Below are positions 23,601 to 37,300 of a stretch of 64,000 nt of DNA, one piece after another. Where the stretch lies: assembly GCF_900496995.4 (NCBI RefSeq), contig NC_044014.1:23830234-23894233 (forward strand). The letters run 5' to 3'. Numbering within the stretch: position 1 is the first letter of the stretch; every line of letters starts with the position of its first letter. Both the position numbers and the translations under genes were made by a program. Source of the stretch: Aquila chrysaetos chrysaetos. Its lineage: Eukaryota > Chordata > Aves > Accipitriformes > Accipitridae. The notes beneath the pieces were generated by a model that worked only from the letters and a program-made list of their open reading frames with translations, did no database searches and was not told the origin of the DNA.

Positions 23601-26600
23601 TGCCAGATGATCACACCTGTGGCAGTCTTCTGTGGAAGAGAACATATACTTGCAGACAAGCTAGGCAGGAAAAAAACCTCAGTGCAGTGAATGTTCAGGC
23701 CTTGCACCACAAGTCAGTGCTTCCCATGGAGGGACAGTCACATGCAGACCTGTTTGCCCCATAACAGAACGATCGTGTTCAGGCTCTTGGCTGTCTGGTG
23801 CCTGCCATCTTGTATATGAGAAGGGAATACATTTTATGTATTCATGGGATGATTTTTAAAACAAGTCAAACAAGACAAAGCCCATATTCTCCTAACAGCC
23901 TGAAACTGTTCCAAATTTTATTTCAGAGAGTCACTAAGCCTAATGACAAAGCCATCTCCTCTAAATGCTCTGTCAATAACAACATCAAATGTAATTCCCA
24001 GATGTTAGTTGTATGAATTATATCTTCATCACTAATGGCAAGCTGCTCACATGAGAGAGACAATTATGAGATGCAAACCCTTTGATTATGGAATAAATTG
24101 CAGTCAACTGGAAGAGTTTTTGCGCAACACAGAGAAGCATACCAACTGTGCTACTACCTGCCAAATATTTATGCCATCAGCCATCTTCAGGCAAGATTTT
24201 AAAACATATGAATCCATATTTATGGATAGTATTGCTGAGATTTTGTTAAACACCTTTCTTTTACATTAAAATGTGGGCACTATTTTTTAATGCATTTTCA
24301 GTGTGGCTTGGATTCTTTATCATACAAGTTGCCTTACATGAGAGAAACATTTCAGAGCTTGGAAACTGTAAAATAATATTCCTAAAAATAACACTGTAAA
24401 TAACTAAAAATATAAGAACTTTTTGTTCTGAATGAAAGATCTGAATGTCACAAAATTCTATCCAATCTGTTTTTCATGGGCCAGCCCCTCTTTATCAAAT
24501 GGATTTTTGGCTGCTGTTCAATGGGGTATAAGCTTAATATCCAGTACATTCTCTATGAGGGAACTGTAGCCTGCCTTTACAAGAGGATGGGCTCAATAGT
24601 TTGTTATTTCTTTTTTGTATCTAACTACGATGATCCTGCTTAAAAGCAAATGACTGAGTTTCCATTCTGTAGCTCCTAGTATGTGGGGGAAATCCACTGT
24701 AATTAAATCTTATAAAATCCTCTTATTCCCAGTATAAATAATTCTCTGACATAGGCGATTCCCCTGAGTCTACATCATAGCCCAAGGAAAACAAAGAGCA
24801 GGAACAGTTACTTACTTCCTCTTAAATATTTGATCATTTTGGACAAACTTCTGCCCTGATTACAGTAGCTGCAAGCCTCACTGAAATTAATTATATTTGA
24901 GACGAATTTGGATTACTGATTTTTCTCACTTTTAACGTTACTTTGAATAATGACTAAACTAGCATGTGTCTTAAGCTATTTAAACAGCAGTTGTCTGAAT
25001 TGTTCTACAACATGTAATGTTGTATTTCTTATTTTGTACTAGAAACAAAAGCACATAAATCCTGCTTGATGGGATTTGAGATTGAAAGTGTACTGGTAAA
25101 AGAGCTATATGCCTCATTAAGCAAATTACCAAAACTGAAGGATCCTCTTAGCTTACAAGTATGAATTATAGCAATATTTTTAATAATTTGCAGTGATACA
25201 ATACTAATTCCAAGCACATTGCAACTTTTTATCCCCACTTAGGGTTTGGGCTAATGGAGTGCACAGGTGAAAACTCTTGTCCAACAGTACATTATGAACC
25301 AGAGAGAAGCTTTGGGTATATACCCAGTCCTTTGACCTACCTGCTGGATGATGCTGCCTTCCTTGTACGCAAGAACTTTGAAACTACACCACCAGAGAGC
25401 ACTGTGCTATTTCTGCACAGTATTTCTTACATTTCCCTGCATATTTAAGGACCTATTTTATTTAGTCCTTTTTTTCTATGCTCCAGTAGAACTCAAATGA
25501 TTGTTGTGATTATATTGGAATTCCCAGTCATTTTGGTATCATTGCCCTGTATGCACCAACAGCCCTTAGGTGCCCTGTCCAGCCTCACCTGGGACCTTCA
25601 CCCCACTTACGGCCCAGAAACCCCATTTAAGCTCAGTCCTGGGCCTGGACCCCTTGTGTCAGCTATGTTGTAGGGGTGCTGGCCTGCATTCTTGTCTCCT
25701 GGGTGGACCCGAGACCTGTGCTGGAGCTAGCCTGTCTCCTAGGTGGACTTTGGACTCACAGTGTAGCTTGTGTCCAGCCCTGCCTCCTTTTGCTCCTGAC
25801 CAGACTCCTTGGATAGCCCCTGTGCCCGATTCATCCCCTCTCCATGTCTGGGATGACTGATGGACCCTGTCACCAGCACTCAGCTCTGCCTGCCATGCTC
25901 CGATGTGGTGGGCTTGTGTGCTGGTTGGTGAGGGCACTGCCTGTGCTGGGCTTGCCTGGGGCTCACCCCTCCTCAGAGCAGCCAGCCCTCTTTGCACCTT
26001 GACATGTCTAATTGGCCTGTGATCTGTAACACCTGCTACTGAAAATAGACCATGACATCCAGGTACCAAACTGTCTTGTTTCTGCTGCTCCTGACATATT
26101 TACCATGAAAGCATCATGTATTTCACTTTAAAAAATCATGTAATCCTGTATTACAAGAGTCTAAAATCCAGGTCAGAAAAGGGGAGGCAATAAATGGCAT
26201 ATCTAGTGGGGAAATATTTTCCTTATTGTTACCTAGTTTTCTCTGAAATTTCGTCTGTCCTTGTGAACTTCTGACATTCTCTTTGTAGCCTAGATTCTTG
26301 TAATATAGTTAGAATACTTTTTGAACTGGAAAAGAAATCCCTTCCACTTAATTACAATGCATTTGAAAAAGCTAGATTGATTAAAAATGTTGGAAAACCC
26401 ATAGCAACCTTATCTCCAGACAGAGATCTAATACGGAATAAACTAATAGTTAAGTAGAATGTGAGAATTTCCCATTTAATTGTCTTTCACCAGTGAAATC
26501 TGCATGTATTTATGTAAGCATTAAAAAAGGAAATCAACGTGGGAAATGTCTTTTCAACTAATTCCTGGATCCATTTTATCCAAATAAACAAGTTTTTCTG

Positions 26601-27794
26601 AGGATTTGTTTTTGACTCAAACTTCAAATACTTTGCAGGAACATGTCAAAAAAGACAACCTTTTTCATTTTTGTTCAAATTTTTTCCAAAGATCAAAGTA
26701 CCACCTTAATGTTTTTAAGTTTAGTCACAGAACTGAGTTATGGATACTTCTTAATCATTTAATAGGACATATAATAAATGTTTAGCCATTTCAGTGGAAA
26801 GGTTAGGAAGCTACTCATTCATTACTTCTGCAGCTTGTTATTATTAGCACAATTTTTAACAGATCTTGCGCAGTAGCCTTTTAGAGGAGTGTAATAAAGC
26901 CAACTTCATAACTATCCAAACAGAATAAAAATCAAATATATGGTTGCAGGGATTTCTAGACAAGGAGGAAAAAACTCCTGAGTTAAAAGTACTTCAGTGG
27001 AAGCTGTCGCAGTAAGCTAGCTGTTTAGCCCTGTTTATAAGAGGAAATGTTGATCTAAAGATGGCACCAGGACAGAGAATTCTAAACCAGTCTCCATACA
27101 GGCTGAGCTAGGGTATGGTAGTGAAACAGCAGTCTTGTACGTTATGTGTCAGAGTGCAAATGTTCATGAAACAGAAGGTATTTCATGTAGAAAAATAAAG
27201 TTCCTTATTGGTTTTCCACAGTGTCTGTCCTTCTTCCTGTATGTGTGGCATTGCTAGAACTGTTAGAAGAAATGGAATAGACTTTGATGCTGTGTATTTG
27301 AATAAGTAATGCACTGTGGCGGGTGTCAAATTATCTCTGTTGCAATTAAAGCTTTTTCTTTCTTGCTTTGTAGCTATGGGCAAGTCATCTCACCTGGGTG
27401 TTCCTCTGTTCCTTCCCAACCTATTGCCTTCTTGGTCTCTGTGTGAAAAAAACCCAACTTCTTAAGCTATCACTGCTTTTATACTCTGGAGAATTGGGGA
27501 ATCTTAGGTGACGGTGAAATACTTTCATCTGTCTGTTACACTGACAGGCTGACTTGCTATTTTAGCTCTGATCCTGTTATGATTACCTGTATCATTTCCT
27601 CTCAAAGTCATCATTCTTCACCATCAGTTTTGCAGTATTTATCCAAGCTTCCTTGATGTATACCTATCTTACGACCATCCCCATCAGTCCCCAATCTTTC
27701 TTCCCATGCTAACAGTCTAGCTGTGAGATTGAAACTTTTGTTATTGCTAATCCCCAAATTGATTCAGCAGCATTTTTTAAAGAGAAAACACAAA
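20601..27794. other. Intergenic region between MYOZ1 3' end and CpG island
   Basis: Mostly AT-rich with only short, unrecognisable open frames. The one compositional exception, the GC-rich patch at 25550-26060, is listed separately. No exon, RNA gene or intact transposon is recognised. Confidence 0.6.
25550..26060. other. Unexplained GC-rich patch
   Basis: About 500 bp that is clearly richer in G and C than the flanking AT-rich DNA. It has frames of 96 (+) and 136 (-) residues that overlap one another and match nothing I know. There are loose internal repeats, for example TGTCTCCTGGGTGGAC at about 25695 and TGTCTCCTAGGTGGAC at about 25733. CpG is modest. It could be a decayed repeat or an isolated regulatory island. 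I do not assign a function. Confidence 0.4.
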
Positions 27795-28131
27795 GGCTTT
27801 TTTTCTTCTTGGTGTTTTATTACTTGTTAATACATGACAAACAGATTTATTGTGGAGCAGACAGGCAGCATTTAGCATTGCTAAACAGAAAAACACTTCC
27901 TAGTTTTGCCCTTTTATGCCCTGGTGAATAAAAAGCTCCTTTCTCTGAAACTGTTTCTGATATGTATTAACACCACCATGAAGATAAGTTTAGAACCTGC
28001 TAGGAACTTGTCTGGGCTAAGGGCAAAAGAAAGGAAGGGCTTACAGAACTAGAGTTGCATTTTTCAGGCCCTTACTATCAACTTGCAAATAGAAAGGGCT
28101 GAGAAAAAAAGGCGGCCTTGGCGGTGGGGAT
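27795..28131 (-). other. MYOZ1: MYOZ1 3' UTR with two AATAAA signals
   Basis: Downstream of the MYOZ1 stop on the minus strand, canonical AATAAA hexamers occur at 27851-27846 and 27821-27816. A T/GT-rich stretch follows (minus strand ...TTTGTGTTTTCTC...), as expected for cleavage. This gives a 3' UTR of roughly 270-330 bases. Exact cleavage sites are not visible in sequence. Confidence 0.65.
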
Positions 28132-28363
28132 TTACAGCTCTTCTGTTTCGCCACTCCTTGGCACATTGACCTCAGTATGGTACTCGGAGGAGTCTCCTGA
28201 AGGCATCCAAGGTATTGGGGTTCTGTTGAAGGAGGGTCTGTTGCTGAAATTTTGATTATATATCATGAGAGATTCTGGAAGCAAAGGGCAAATATCAAAC
28301 TGAGGCACTTTGAAGGTCATCCGTTTGGCTGCTTTCTCATAACCCCCGTAAGGCATGGCAGTC
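28132..28363 (-). CDS. MYOZ1: MYOZ1 last coding exon
   Basis: The acceptor CTTGTGCCAG|GACTGCC supplies the third base of an Arg codon, then reads TAMPYGGYEKAAKRMTFKV through ETEEL and a TAA stop at 28134-28132. It holds the most conserved part of the protein, including the alpha-actinin/calcineurin-binding half and the PDZ-ligand tail. Confidence 0.96.
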
Positions 28364-31300
28364 CTGGCACAAGGGAATACATGGAGTTAGCAAACCGAGC
28401 ATAGGTAAACAACGGGATTTAGAAAATAAATAATGAAAGTTACCAAGACTGTAAATTTTACCACTGTTGCAGCTCGCTGGCCAACAAATCCTTCCCAAGA
28501 ACATATATGTATCCATTGCATATGTACTAAAAAAGATTTAAAAACAACCCCCCCACACCCCTCTGCTCCTGTGCACTTCCTTCACTCCTGTTGCATCAAT
28601 CTCCATCAAACCATACACCTTTCACACCTGTTGGTACCCTGTACATGTAGGAGGCAGACACTGGGTTACTGCAGAAATGAGTGGGATTTGGGTTTGTCCT
28701 GGGTAGTGATGTCCTGAGGCTATGGAATTGGGTGGCAAAATTATATACAGAGGTTAACAGGAAATTGTTGCTGCCCTAGAAATATTTGTAAAACTTTCAG
28801 TTCTTCTCAGAAGCAGCAGGAAGATCTTGATTCTTATCTGAAGTACTGTTAGGTATATAGCTTCTGATCATAAGTATTTTTCCTGAACCCTTGAACTTTA
28901 AATGGCTGCAGTAATAAACAGTGGCAAGCTAAATCTCCCTGGTCAAATGGGGTGAGAAAGAAAGGGAAATAGGATTAAAGTCCTTTTATCCATCTGCATA
29001 GGTTTTCTGTCCATAAGCTGAATTAAAATCTCTACCTCTTAATGTATTTTCTCTTTGTAGGCCTCCAAACATTTCATACACAGGAGACTGTGCTAAGAAA
29101 ATGACATGCATCTAAAACTTACTTACATTGCACAAGACAGGATGGCTACAGCCAGGGTTATTGTATTTTCTCATGCTAAATAAACTGAATTGAATATCCA
29201 AGAAGACTTACCGGTTAAAAGACTTGTAATGGGGGAAATCAGCTTTGGGACTATATGACAGTAAGTCAATGGTGAACTGACTTTTGTCCTCAGGGCTGAT
29301 ACCCATTGCTCGTTCCCAGGGGGAGATGTAAGTTTTAAATACAGTGATTTTTTTGCCTCCTGACTTTCCATCTGTAAACAGAGGAAGGTAAAACACTCTC
29401 GTTAGATGACACTTATTCTAAATACATTGCATTTCTGTATTCTGCTATTGAAGTTGAGACACCAGCTTTGTTTCCAGATTCAATAGATTCCTCGATCAAG
29501 TCTGAGATTTTATAGTTAGATTTATCTTACATAAGACTGTCATACGCGACTTCCATCCTCGTCCACAAAAGTAGGTGTATCACAGTCTAAGAGCCACTCA
29601 TCCAGGAATTTGCATTAGAGCATATATTTGAAAGCTAGTTTTTTTCATTCTTCTCTCTGGTCGCTCAGATAGAAACCTCTTACACCAAGAACAAATGTCC
29701 TTACCCCATCATCTCTTTCACTACCTCAGGGGAAGTGTTATACAAGGCAAAATGCTATCTAATTTCATAATTTACTTCTCTCTTCTCTGTCTGATCATAG
29801 CAGACATAACCCCTCCATATAAACCTCACTGTCATCATCAGATGCAACAAACAAATCCCAGACTGTACACTCCAAAACTAGGCTCAAACTTTGAAGCTGG
29901 CTCTAACTGACTGAAAACCTTTAACCATCGTATTTCATCGTCTTGGCAACCCACAACCATCTTTACTAACATCTTCCTCAGTAGTCTATTCTTGAATGTT
30001 CTAAAATGACCCTCTCCCTTGTCTCAGTATTTTTGTAAGTTGGCATTTTCTTAGTGTTTCAATGAACAGACATTCATATTTTCCCCCTCCTGAACCAGGA
30101 TGTTAAGAGCCAAGTCTGGGTCAAACACCTCAGGATAGCTAAAAGCAGTTTGAAAATATGACGGGGTATCTCTCTGGAAGTTAAAATCCTGTCAATGACA
30201 GAGCTGCACTTTGCTGTTAAGTCAGATACTTGATTGCCAGAAATTTTAGGTTAGCTTCTGCCTGCACCATTAAGCAAATGAGCTTAGACAAGGGTTTTCA
30301 TTCAGTGTGTCTTTTCTTTTCTTTTTTTTTCTTTTCTTTTTTCTTCCAGTTGTGTATAGTACCACCTTGCTAATAAGACCATTGGTTGTGTATTGATATG
30401 TAGCACACTTCTAAGATTCTCATCCTTCATAAGCCTTAAAAATCCTGAGCAATGACTTCTGCTTAGCTTCATTAAGGCAGATGGGAATAATAGGTTAGTG
30501 GAGTTAGCCATACTGGTGCTTCCATGGTGCCACAGTTTGTGTAGAAAATGTAAGTCCATATGAAGTAAATGAACCCTATTACTCTCATCTGAAACTTTCT
30601 TCTTTATCACACCTTCTTTCTTTGTCTTGCTTATTTTCTTCAAACCTTGCCAAACCCTGGGCTTCCGTGGTTTCAGAGAATTGCAGACATGTACAAGAAT
30701 CTCATTTTCATAAAGAAGATAAAAACCATTACCCCCCTCTTTCTGTGTGAAGGACTTAAACTAAGTAATTTAGAAGTAAATTGATTGTTAGGGTTGAAAA
30801 ATAAAAGTAGTTGGGATCCAGCTCCGCAGTAAAAGCTATAGGATGATATTAATCCTTATTCTCCCTGCACACAGAAATAGGATAACAATGGAGAAAAATC
30901 TCCTGTAAGAAGACAGAGAGTCTACACAGATTTCTTTTTCACAGGGATGCCCAGAAATGTAAAAGCTGGTTTTGATATAAAATGCGCATTATTCCAGAAT
31001 GTAAATGAAAAACCTTGGATTTTACAAGTCACTCATTTGGTTACTTATGACAGTGGTTCCTGGTTCCCAAGCAAATTTGCTTTTTATTGTAAAATCCCAT
31101 AGGTACTGTTAAAATAACAATTTCACCTGCTGATTCTCATACAAGGAATTTGGTTCTAGAGGTTTCTGGCCAGACTAAACAAAGGATAAAATTAAGCAAA
31201 GACTAAATTCAATGAAAAATACTTTTACTTGTACAGATACTGCTTCAGTAGACCGGTGGTGATTACCAGATAAGATTTAGAAATATTGCTGTTCCTTTCT

Positions 31301-34300
31301 GAAGATTATCCAAAAAGTGCTGTTTGTTTAGATGGAAGCTTTGATTTGAAATCAGGGCCGATATACTCGAGACTGATGTGTCAGGTTAGACTACTGAGCT
31401 AGAGTTAATACTGTCTCCAGTAGTGGTCAGTGTGAAACCTTTGAATGGAAAGGGTATGCCATACTGGCATACTGCTGTATCAACCTTAGGAGCCCAGTAG
31501 TTAAGTTTCCCATCATTTCTTTGGTCCAACCAATGAAGGTATTTCTGCTTCATTGCTATGATGTAGCAACACAGAAGCATGCAAACAAAACTATCAAGCT
31601 AAAGGCAGTTCAACTTTTCTGGACGTTGCAATGGAACTTAGTTTGGAAGAATTCAGGTTTTAGTAAATTAATTTACTTGTCCCTAAGAGTAAGGTTGGCA
31701 TGAGCTCTGACAGCTTTAGCTATTTCTTATTCTTGCAGAGAGATACTTGCCTTTCCCAGTACCATCGCCTCCTTCTCCACCACTTCCAGCCGATTCCCCT
31801 GCACGCTCCCCTTCACTGTCCCCAGGGCCTCCTTTGCTTCCAGGCCTAGGAGGAACAGCAGGATACTGCTGCTTACTGGAGCCATGCTGCCCCGCTGTCA
31901 CTCCTCCTACCATCCGCCCATGGGCATAGCCATGAGCATCTTCCCCGTAATGCCCTCCTGGTGGGATGAACTTCTGAAAGTGATCCTAGGGCAGGAGAAA
32001 AAAGAGTAGGAATCCCTGTTACTGGACACGGTCCATTCACATTTGCAGGGTTGGGTCCCAGAATGTGAACTCCTGAGTCTCCATGATCTGACCAGTTCTG
32101 TGTCTGAGTTACAAAACCAGTGGCAGAACTTCATGTGAGTTATTCTCTGTATTCAGTATAGGAGCAGTTATAGAACAGCAGCAAGGGCGATGGTAGCACA
32201 CCTTTTAATGGATGCCTCCTAGACATTTTATATGATCAGGGTGAGAAGAGAGGGATCTGTGTATTGTCCGCAACAGTGATCAGTATGAAATACAGGAGGA
32301 AGGGGAAGGAAATGCAGCTTTTGCCAGAGCAGGTAAAGGTCCAGAAGGAGATACATTGGCTAACCTGCGGGAAAGCAAGCTGGACAAGAAATAGGAAATG
32401 TTTTCATGTCGAGGTTAAGGTAGCCCAGCCAAGTCAGCTCGATTACAGTGTGGGAGCTAAGTGTTAAAGGGCACCAGAACAACAGGGTAACTGTGACAAC
32501 ATAAAAGCCTGGAAGATGACTGCCCATATGTCTGTTTTTCATATATATATATATATATATAAAGGTCTGTATGGGGAGGGGTATTTACATGTTGAGAAAG
32601 ACTGAAGAGAGAGCAGCCTGGGAAAACATGAAAGACTTCCTGGAAACCACAAGAGGAAAATGACAAAAAGGAAGAGTTTTGTTTGTCGCAATACGTGCAT
32701 TAACGAACCAAATCTAACCAGCAACAAGGCAAGAAAGCAAGCTGTATCCATCAATAAAATCAAGTTGGTCATTATTTTCCAGGCCATCCACTCTCCCCAG
32801 TCCAGGTTAGAAGGCACAATCCCTGCAGTACATAGTGAAAGAGCAAACTGTCTATGCAGGATTTATAGACCCTGTGGTGCTAGCACAAGGTCCTGCCTTT
32901 GCACACAGCAATTTTAATAAGTACTTGTGTGGAACAGAAACTGATATGTTTGCAAAAATGTTTTATGTATTGGTCATCAGTGAGATCAAAGCTTGAATCC
33001 TATCAGATATAAAAAAGTATCTCTTGTGTATTACAAGTAACATGGGTTATATATCACATATGGTCTTTACTGTTGGACTAGGGGATTGGCTATAGCTGCA
33101 CAAAGATATAACAAATACAGCTAAAGTGAATGAATCTGTGGTTCCTCATGGTGCAATTCTGTTTGCATAAATTCATCTCAGGCTGTCAATGGGAGACAAG
33201 AGTGCCAACCTCAGGGCTGGCTCTCAGAGGGTTAAGGATTTCTCAGGGCTCTTACACCTAGTACAGTTTAGCAAAAAGAAGCTTTCCAGGCTGTAAACAG
33301 GCTTCCAAGGCCAGCTGTTCGGTCAGCCAAAAATAGATGAGAAGTGAAAACCCCACAAGGCTCAAGGCAGAATTATCTAACCCTCCGCTCCCTGTGTCTC
33401 CAGCAACAGTGTCCAGGGTTTCACAGCAGGTCACCAGGCTGCAACCCAGGCAGGCAGCCAGCTGCAGGCTGAAGTGGCAGAGCTGGTGCCCCCAGGGCCT
33501 TTAGGGACTGTCTGTCCTTCTCCTAGCTGTAGGGAATTCCCTTTTTAGGAACAGAGGAGATGATGTTCCCCTGAATGTCAGGAAGCACTGAGAGGGGAGA
33601 GGATTGTGAGCATTAAGCTGTACACAGGAGCTAGCAGGGCAATCTGTTCAATTATGCGTGGGAGCTATGTAGCTGTAAAAAGGCAAACTGAAAAAAGGGT
33701 ATTTTGAGGGCTAGGGGTCAGAATGAGGTTATTCTCAAAATGTTAATATATCTGCAAGGTTAGTGCTTCTACTGATTTGCTCAGTAATTTCAAAGCAGGA
33801 TTTGCATCTGTTTTCCTTCAAGTTTCACCCATGCTATGTGCTCTTCCTGAGAATTAAATGCTTATTTATCTTTTCCTCTGGTTACTTACATGCACTCTAC
33901 ATCAAAACATCAGCATAACATGAGTAAAACAGGCTGGTTTGGTTTTTTGCATAGCAGTATTTGATGTGACCAGGAAGGGGCATCATTGTCATCTGCTGTC
34001 ATTTTAAGTTGCAGTATTATCACCAAGCAGGAGTGAAGTTTCTCTGAAACAAAAAGTCTGCCTCAGCAAGGCCACACCTAAGTCTTATTTAGCTGCAAAT
34101 GAAATTAGTTTGATTGGTCTCAGGCTAGTTCATGATTCTTCATGGACCCACTGGGAAAACATCCTATGTTCAGCAGACATCTCCATTCAGGTAGGAAAGA
34201 CCCATTCTCCATGCAATACCCCAGTCTACTCACCTGCTAGAATAAAAATGTAATTTTCTTTAGTTTTGGCCACCACAAGAGATTGTCTTAGCTCAAAGTA

Positions 34301-37300
34301 ATAGGAGGCAAAGGCAAATTCATCTTTTTGAAATCTTGAACCTCGGTGGATTCAAATGAGCTCATTCCAAGAGAGCGGAGTTCAGGAACAGCAGTTTCAA
34401 GCAGGAGTCTCACATAGTCAAAGCTGGGTAGGTGGAGCTTTGTCTCCAGTACTTACAGCATGCCTCTGGTCAGGATGTTTGGAGTGAAATACAGCTTGCA
34501 CTTGAGGGGAACGCATGTCTTGGGCCATTGCTAAAGCATGTGGAGCTTTTACATATATGCATATCTGCATCACAAAACCGACCTCTCAGTTAGGGTTGAT
34601 TGACCCTGTTGGTGGAAACCCCAGGAGAGAAGTCCAGCAGTGTCAACCGAGAAGGCTGATAACCTTCTCCTGTTGGCTCTGGGTGCAGATCACGCAGTTC
34701 CTCTGTGGTAGGGTCTGCCCTGTTGGTGCGTTGCTAGAGGTAGTGGATGTTATCAGTCCCTGGGTGTCCCTAAATCCACTCTAACAAGAGAACAATTGTG
34801 GCAAGTTCATGTGATGTGTAGTCCCCTGGGTTGGCTAAACAAATTGGGCTCATGTCTTTGAAGTCCTTAGGGCTAGCAAGAGCCTGATCCCACAGGCTGA
34901 GTGCCTAGATGGACAAATTCTGAATTCTCTAGGGCTACTGCATGTCTTATGAAAAATAGATAATGAAAGATGATCCAACTAATGGAGCTGAGATCTCTTA
35001 AGTATCTCAACGCCCTGATGTCACTGCAGGCAGTCCCCACGAGGAGACACTGTGTGCTCCCCGTCAGCTCCTTGCTGTGCCTTGAAGAGAATGATTGAGG
35101 CCACCAAATGTGTTTCTATTTCCACCTCACTGATAAAGAGCTTCCCAAAGGTTTGATGCCTATGTGGTTACTAACACTTCTGAAGTTACTGTGACTGTGT
35201 CCTCTCAGTGGCAGCCACTCAAATGCTCCTTAACGGTGGGATGGGAGATTTAAAATTCAGACACTTGGAGAGTCTCATAGAATGCCTGCTGTTTTTATCA
35301 AAGTGTGTGCCTCGGTCCTTAATTTGGAGTTCCACTGCCTTAAACCTATGATTCACTTTAAAAAAAAGGATGAAAATAAAAAGTAACCTCAGCTGTTGAA
35401 GGATCATAAGCTAATTTTTTTTTAAACATGCTCCCCAAAGAGGCACCATTCAGTGGGTTGAGCTCCTGCTCTCTATTTTCAGGTCTACTTCTGACTTGCT
35501 GTTCAATCTTAGGCAAATTATTTTTTGCCTCTATGCCTGAATTTACCCATCTAAATAATAGGAATTTTTATCTAATACTACCCTGAATTATTTATATCTT
35601 ATTTGTATATTTTATGTCATCCTTGCCACATTTTCTTTGTGGATGAAAGAAACTGAGTTTCAGAATTTCGGTCCAAAGTTTTGTCACAGTGCTCTAACAA
35701 ACTGCTATGGAAAATAAAAAGGCTCTTCCTCTCTGTCATTCTGCTGTTTCCACACAACTCAATTCTTGAGTAAGAAGGCATCAGACTTCATGTTCACTCT
35801 TACACAGCTTTGGGTATAGTTGGGACCTCTAGGTCTTCCGGACCAATCCAACTCCAGCACAGCTAGGCTCATTTTGTTGGAAAAGTTACATCTCAGCTGG
35901 CTTGCTCCACTTAGGTCATAACCTGAGGCTCTCTCGTATCTCAGCTCGTGGTTATCCTATAACATTTGTTCAAGAGGTTTAATATTCCCTGCAGAACAGA
36001 CTTCCTAGAAAGAATGCTTTTCCTAACATTTTCCCCTAAACGCTACCTCCAGTGATCTTGATTGGCATTCTTCTGAGTACATTAAGGGGGAAACAGAGCC
36101 ATCAGTGCACGCTTGTGTATTAAACCAAGTAGCTGCATGATAATATCTCTGTTCCTCCGTCCTTATGCTTTCCTTCACACACTGTATCATGTCTGGCTAT
36201 TTAACATATAAAGATCTCTGAGGTAGGTTGTGTACTTCTGTCTGCTGTGAAGCACCACTTTTGGTGTTGTAACATAACCACTTCCATTTTCTTGCTGCAA
36301 CCTCTGCTTACTCCTCTGAGTTCTTGTTCAGCAGCAAAAGGAATACAGGGTAACTCCTGCCGTTATCCAGAAGAACAGTAATCCAGTTCTTTAACCCTTT
36401 TTCACTTCTTCTGTTTTGTTTCACAGTTGATGTCTTAGCTTATCCGAAGAAATCTCTTGACCTGAAGACCAGCAGAAATTACTTGGCAACACACATTCAG
36501 CTTGTCTTCATACAAACACTGCCAAGATGTGGAAATGGCATTTATTTTAACTTGTGGGCGAGTCTGAGAAAGTATCAAGGTGGGTTTTTTTTGTTTGTGG
36601 GTCTTTGGTTTTTTTATGTACTACTGCTGATAATTGTCTACTCAGATATTGGTCATTCCACCTTCCCAATGGTTTTGATTTAAGATCTGGTATGTAAAGC
36701 AGAAAGGGCGGGGGGAGGCAAATCAAGTCTTTCTCTAAACTGTCTCCTGCATGTAACCCAAATCAGGCCACTGGATTTGACTAGCAGAAAGTCTATTTTT
36801 AAGGATCCTCACTGGAAGAAAAACAGTGTAACAGCAACACCCAAAAAGCATAACTATGGTTTTGTTTTCAGTTTACTCTTGATGATAGCAAGAAGGTCTT
36901 ACGCAGAGGTTCCCAAAGTGGCCGGGGGACCTTGAGAGAATTTAGGGCAATAATGACTGGAGCTGTAAGGCTAAGAAGCATAGTTTCACATGATCTTGAT
37001 GTGTTTGAGGCCAAACAAATTTAGCATTGTGAAGTGGAGAAAAGGTCTCTGAACTGCTGATCTATTAACTGCTAAACAGTGAAGTGGGATTTAGGAGACC
37101 CCGAGATAAGACTGAGACCCTCTCTATGACTTTAGGTGATTCATTAATCTACCCTATGGTTCAGTTTCACTGTTAAAAAATACATGTAGTAATTTCCTTT
37201 ATGCTATAGTTGGTCAGATGCTACAGTAATAGAGCACATAGCAAGATAGATAGGATTTCATCATGGTCTTTAGTCAGTAGCGAATAGCATCTTGCAGCTC

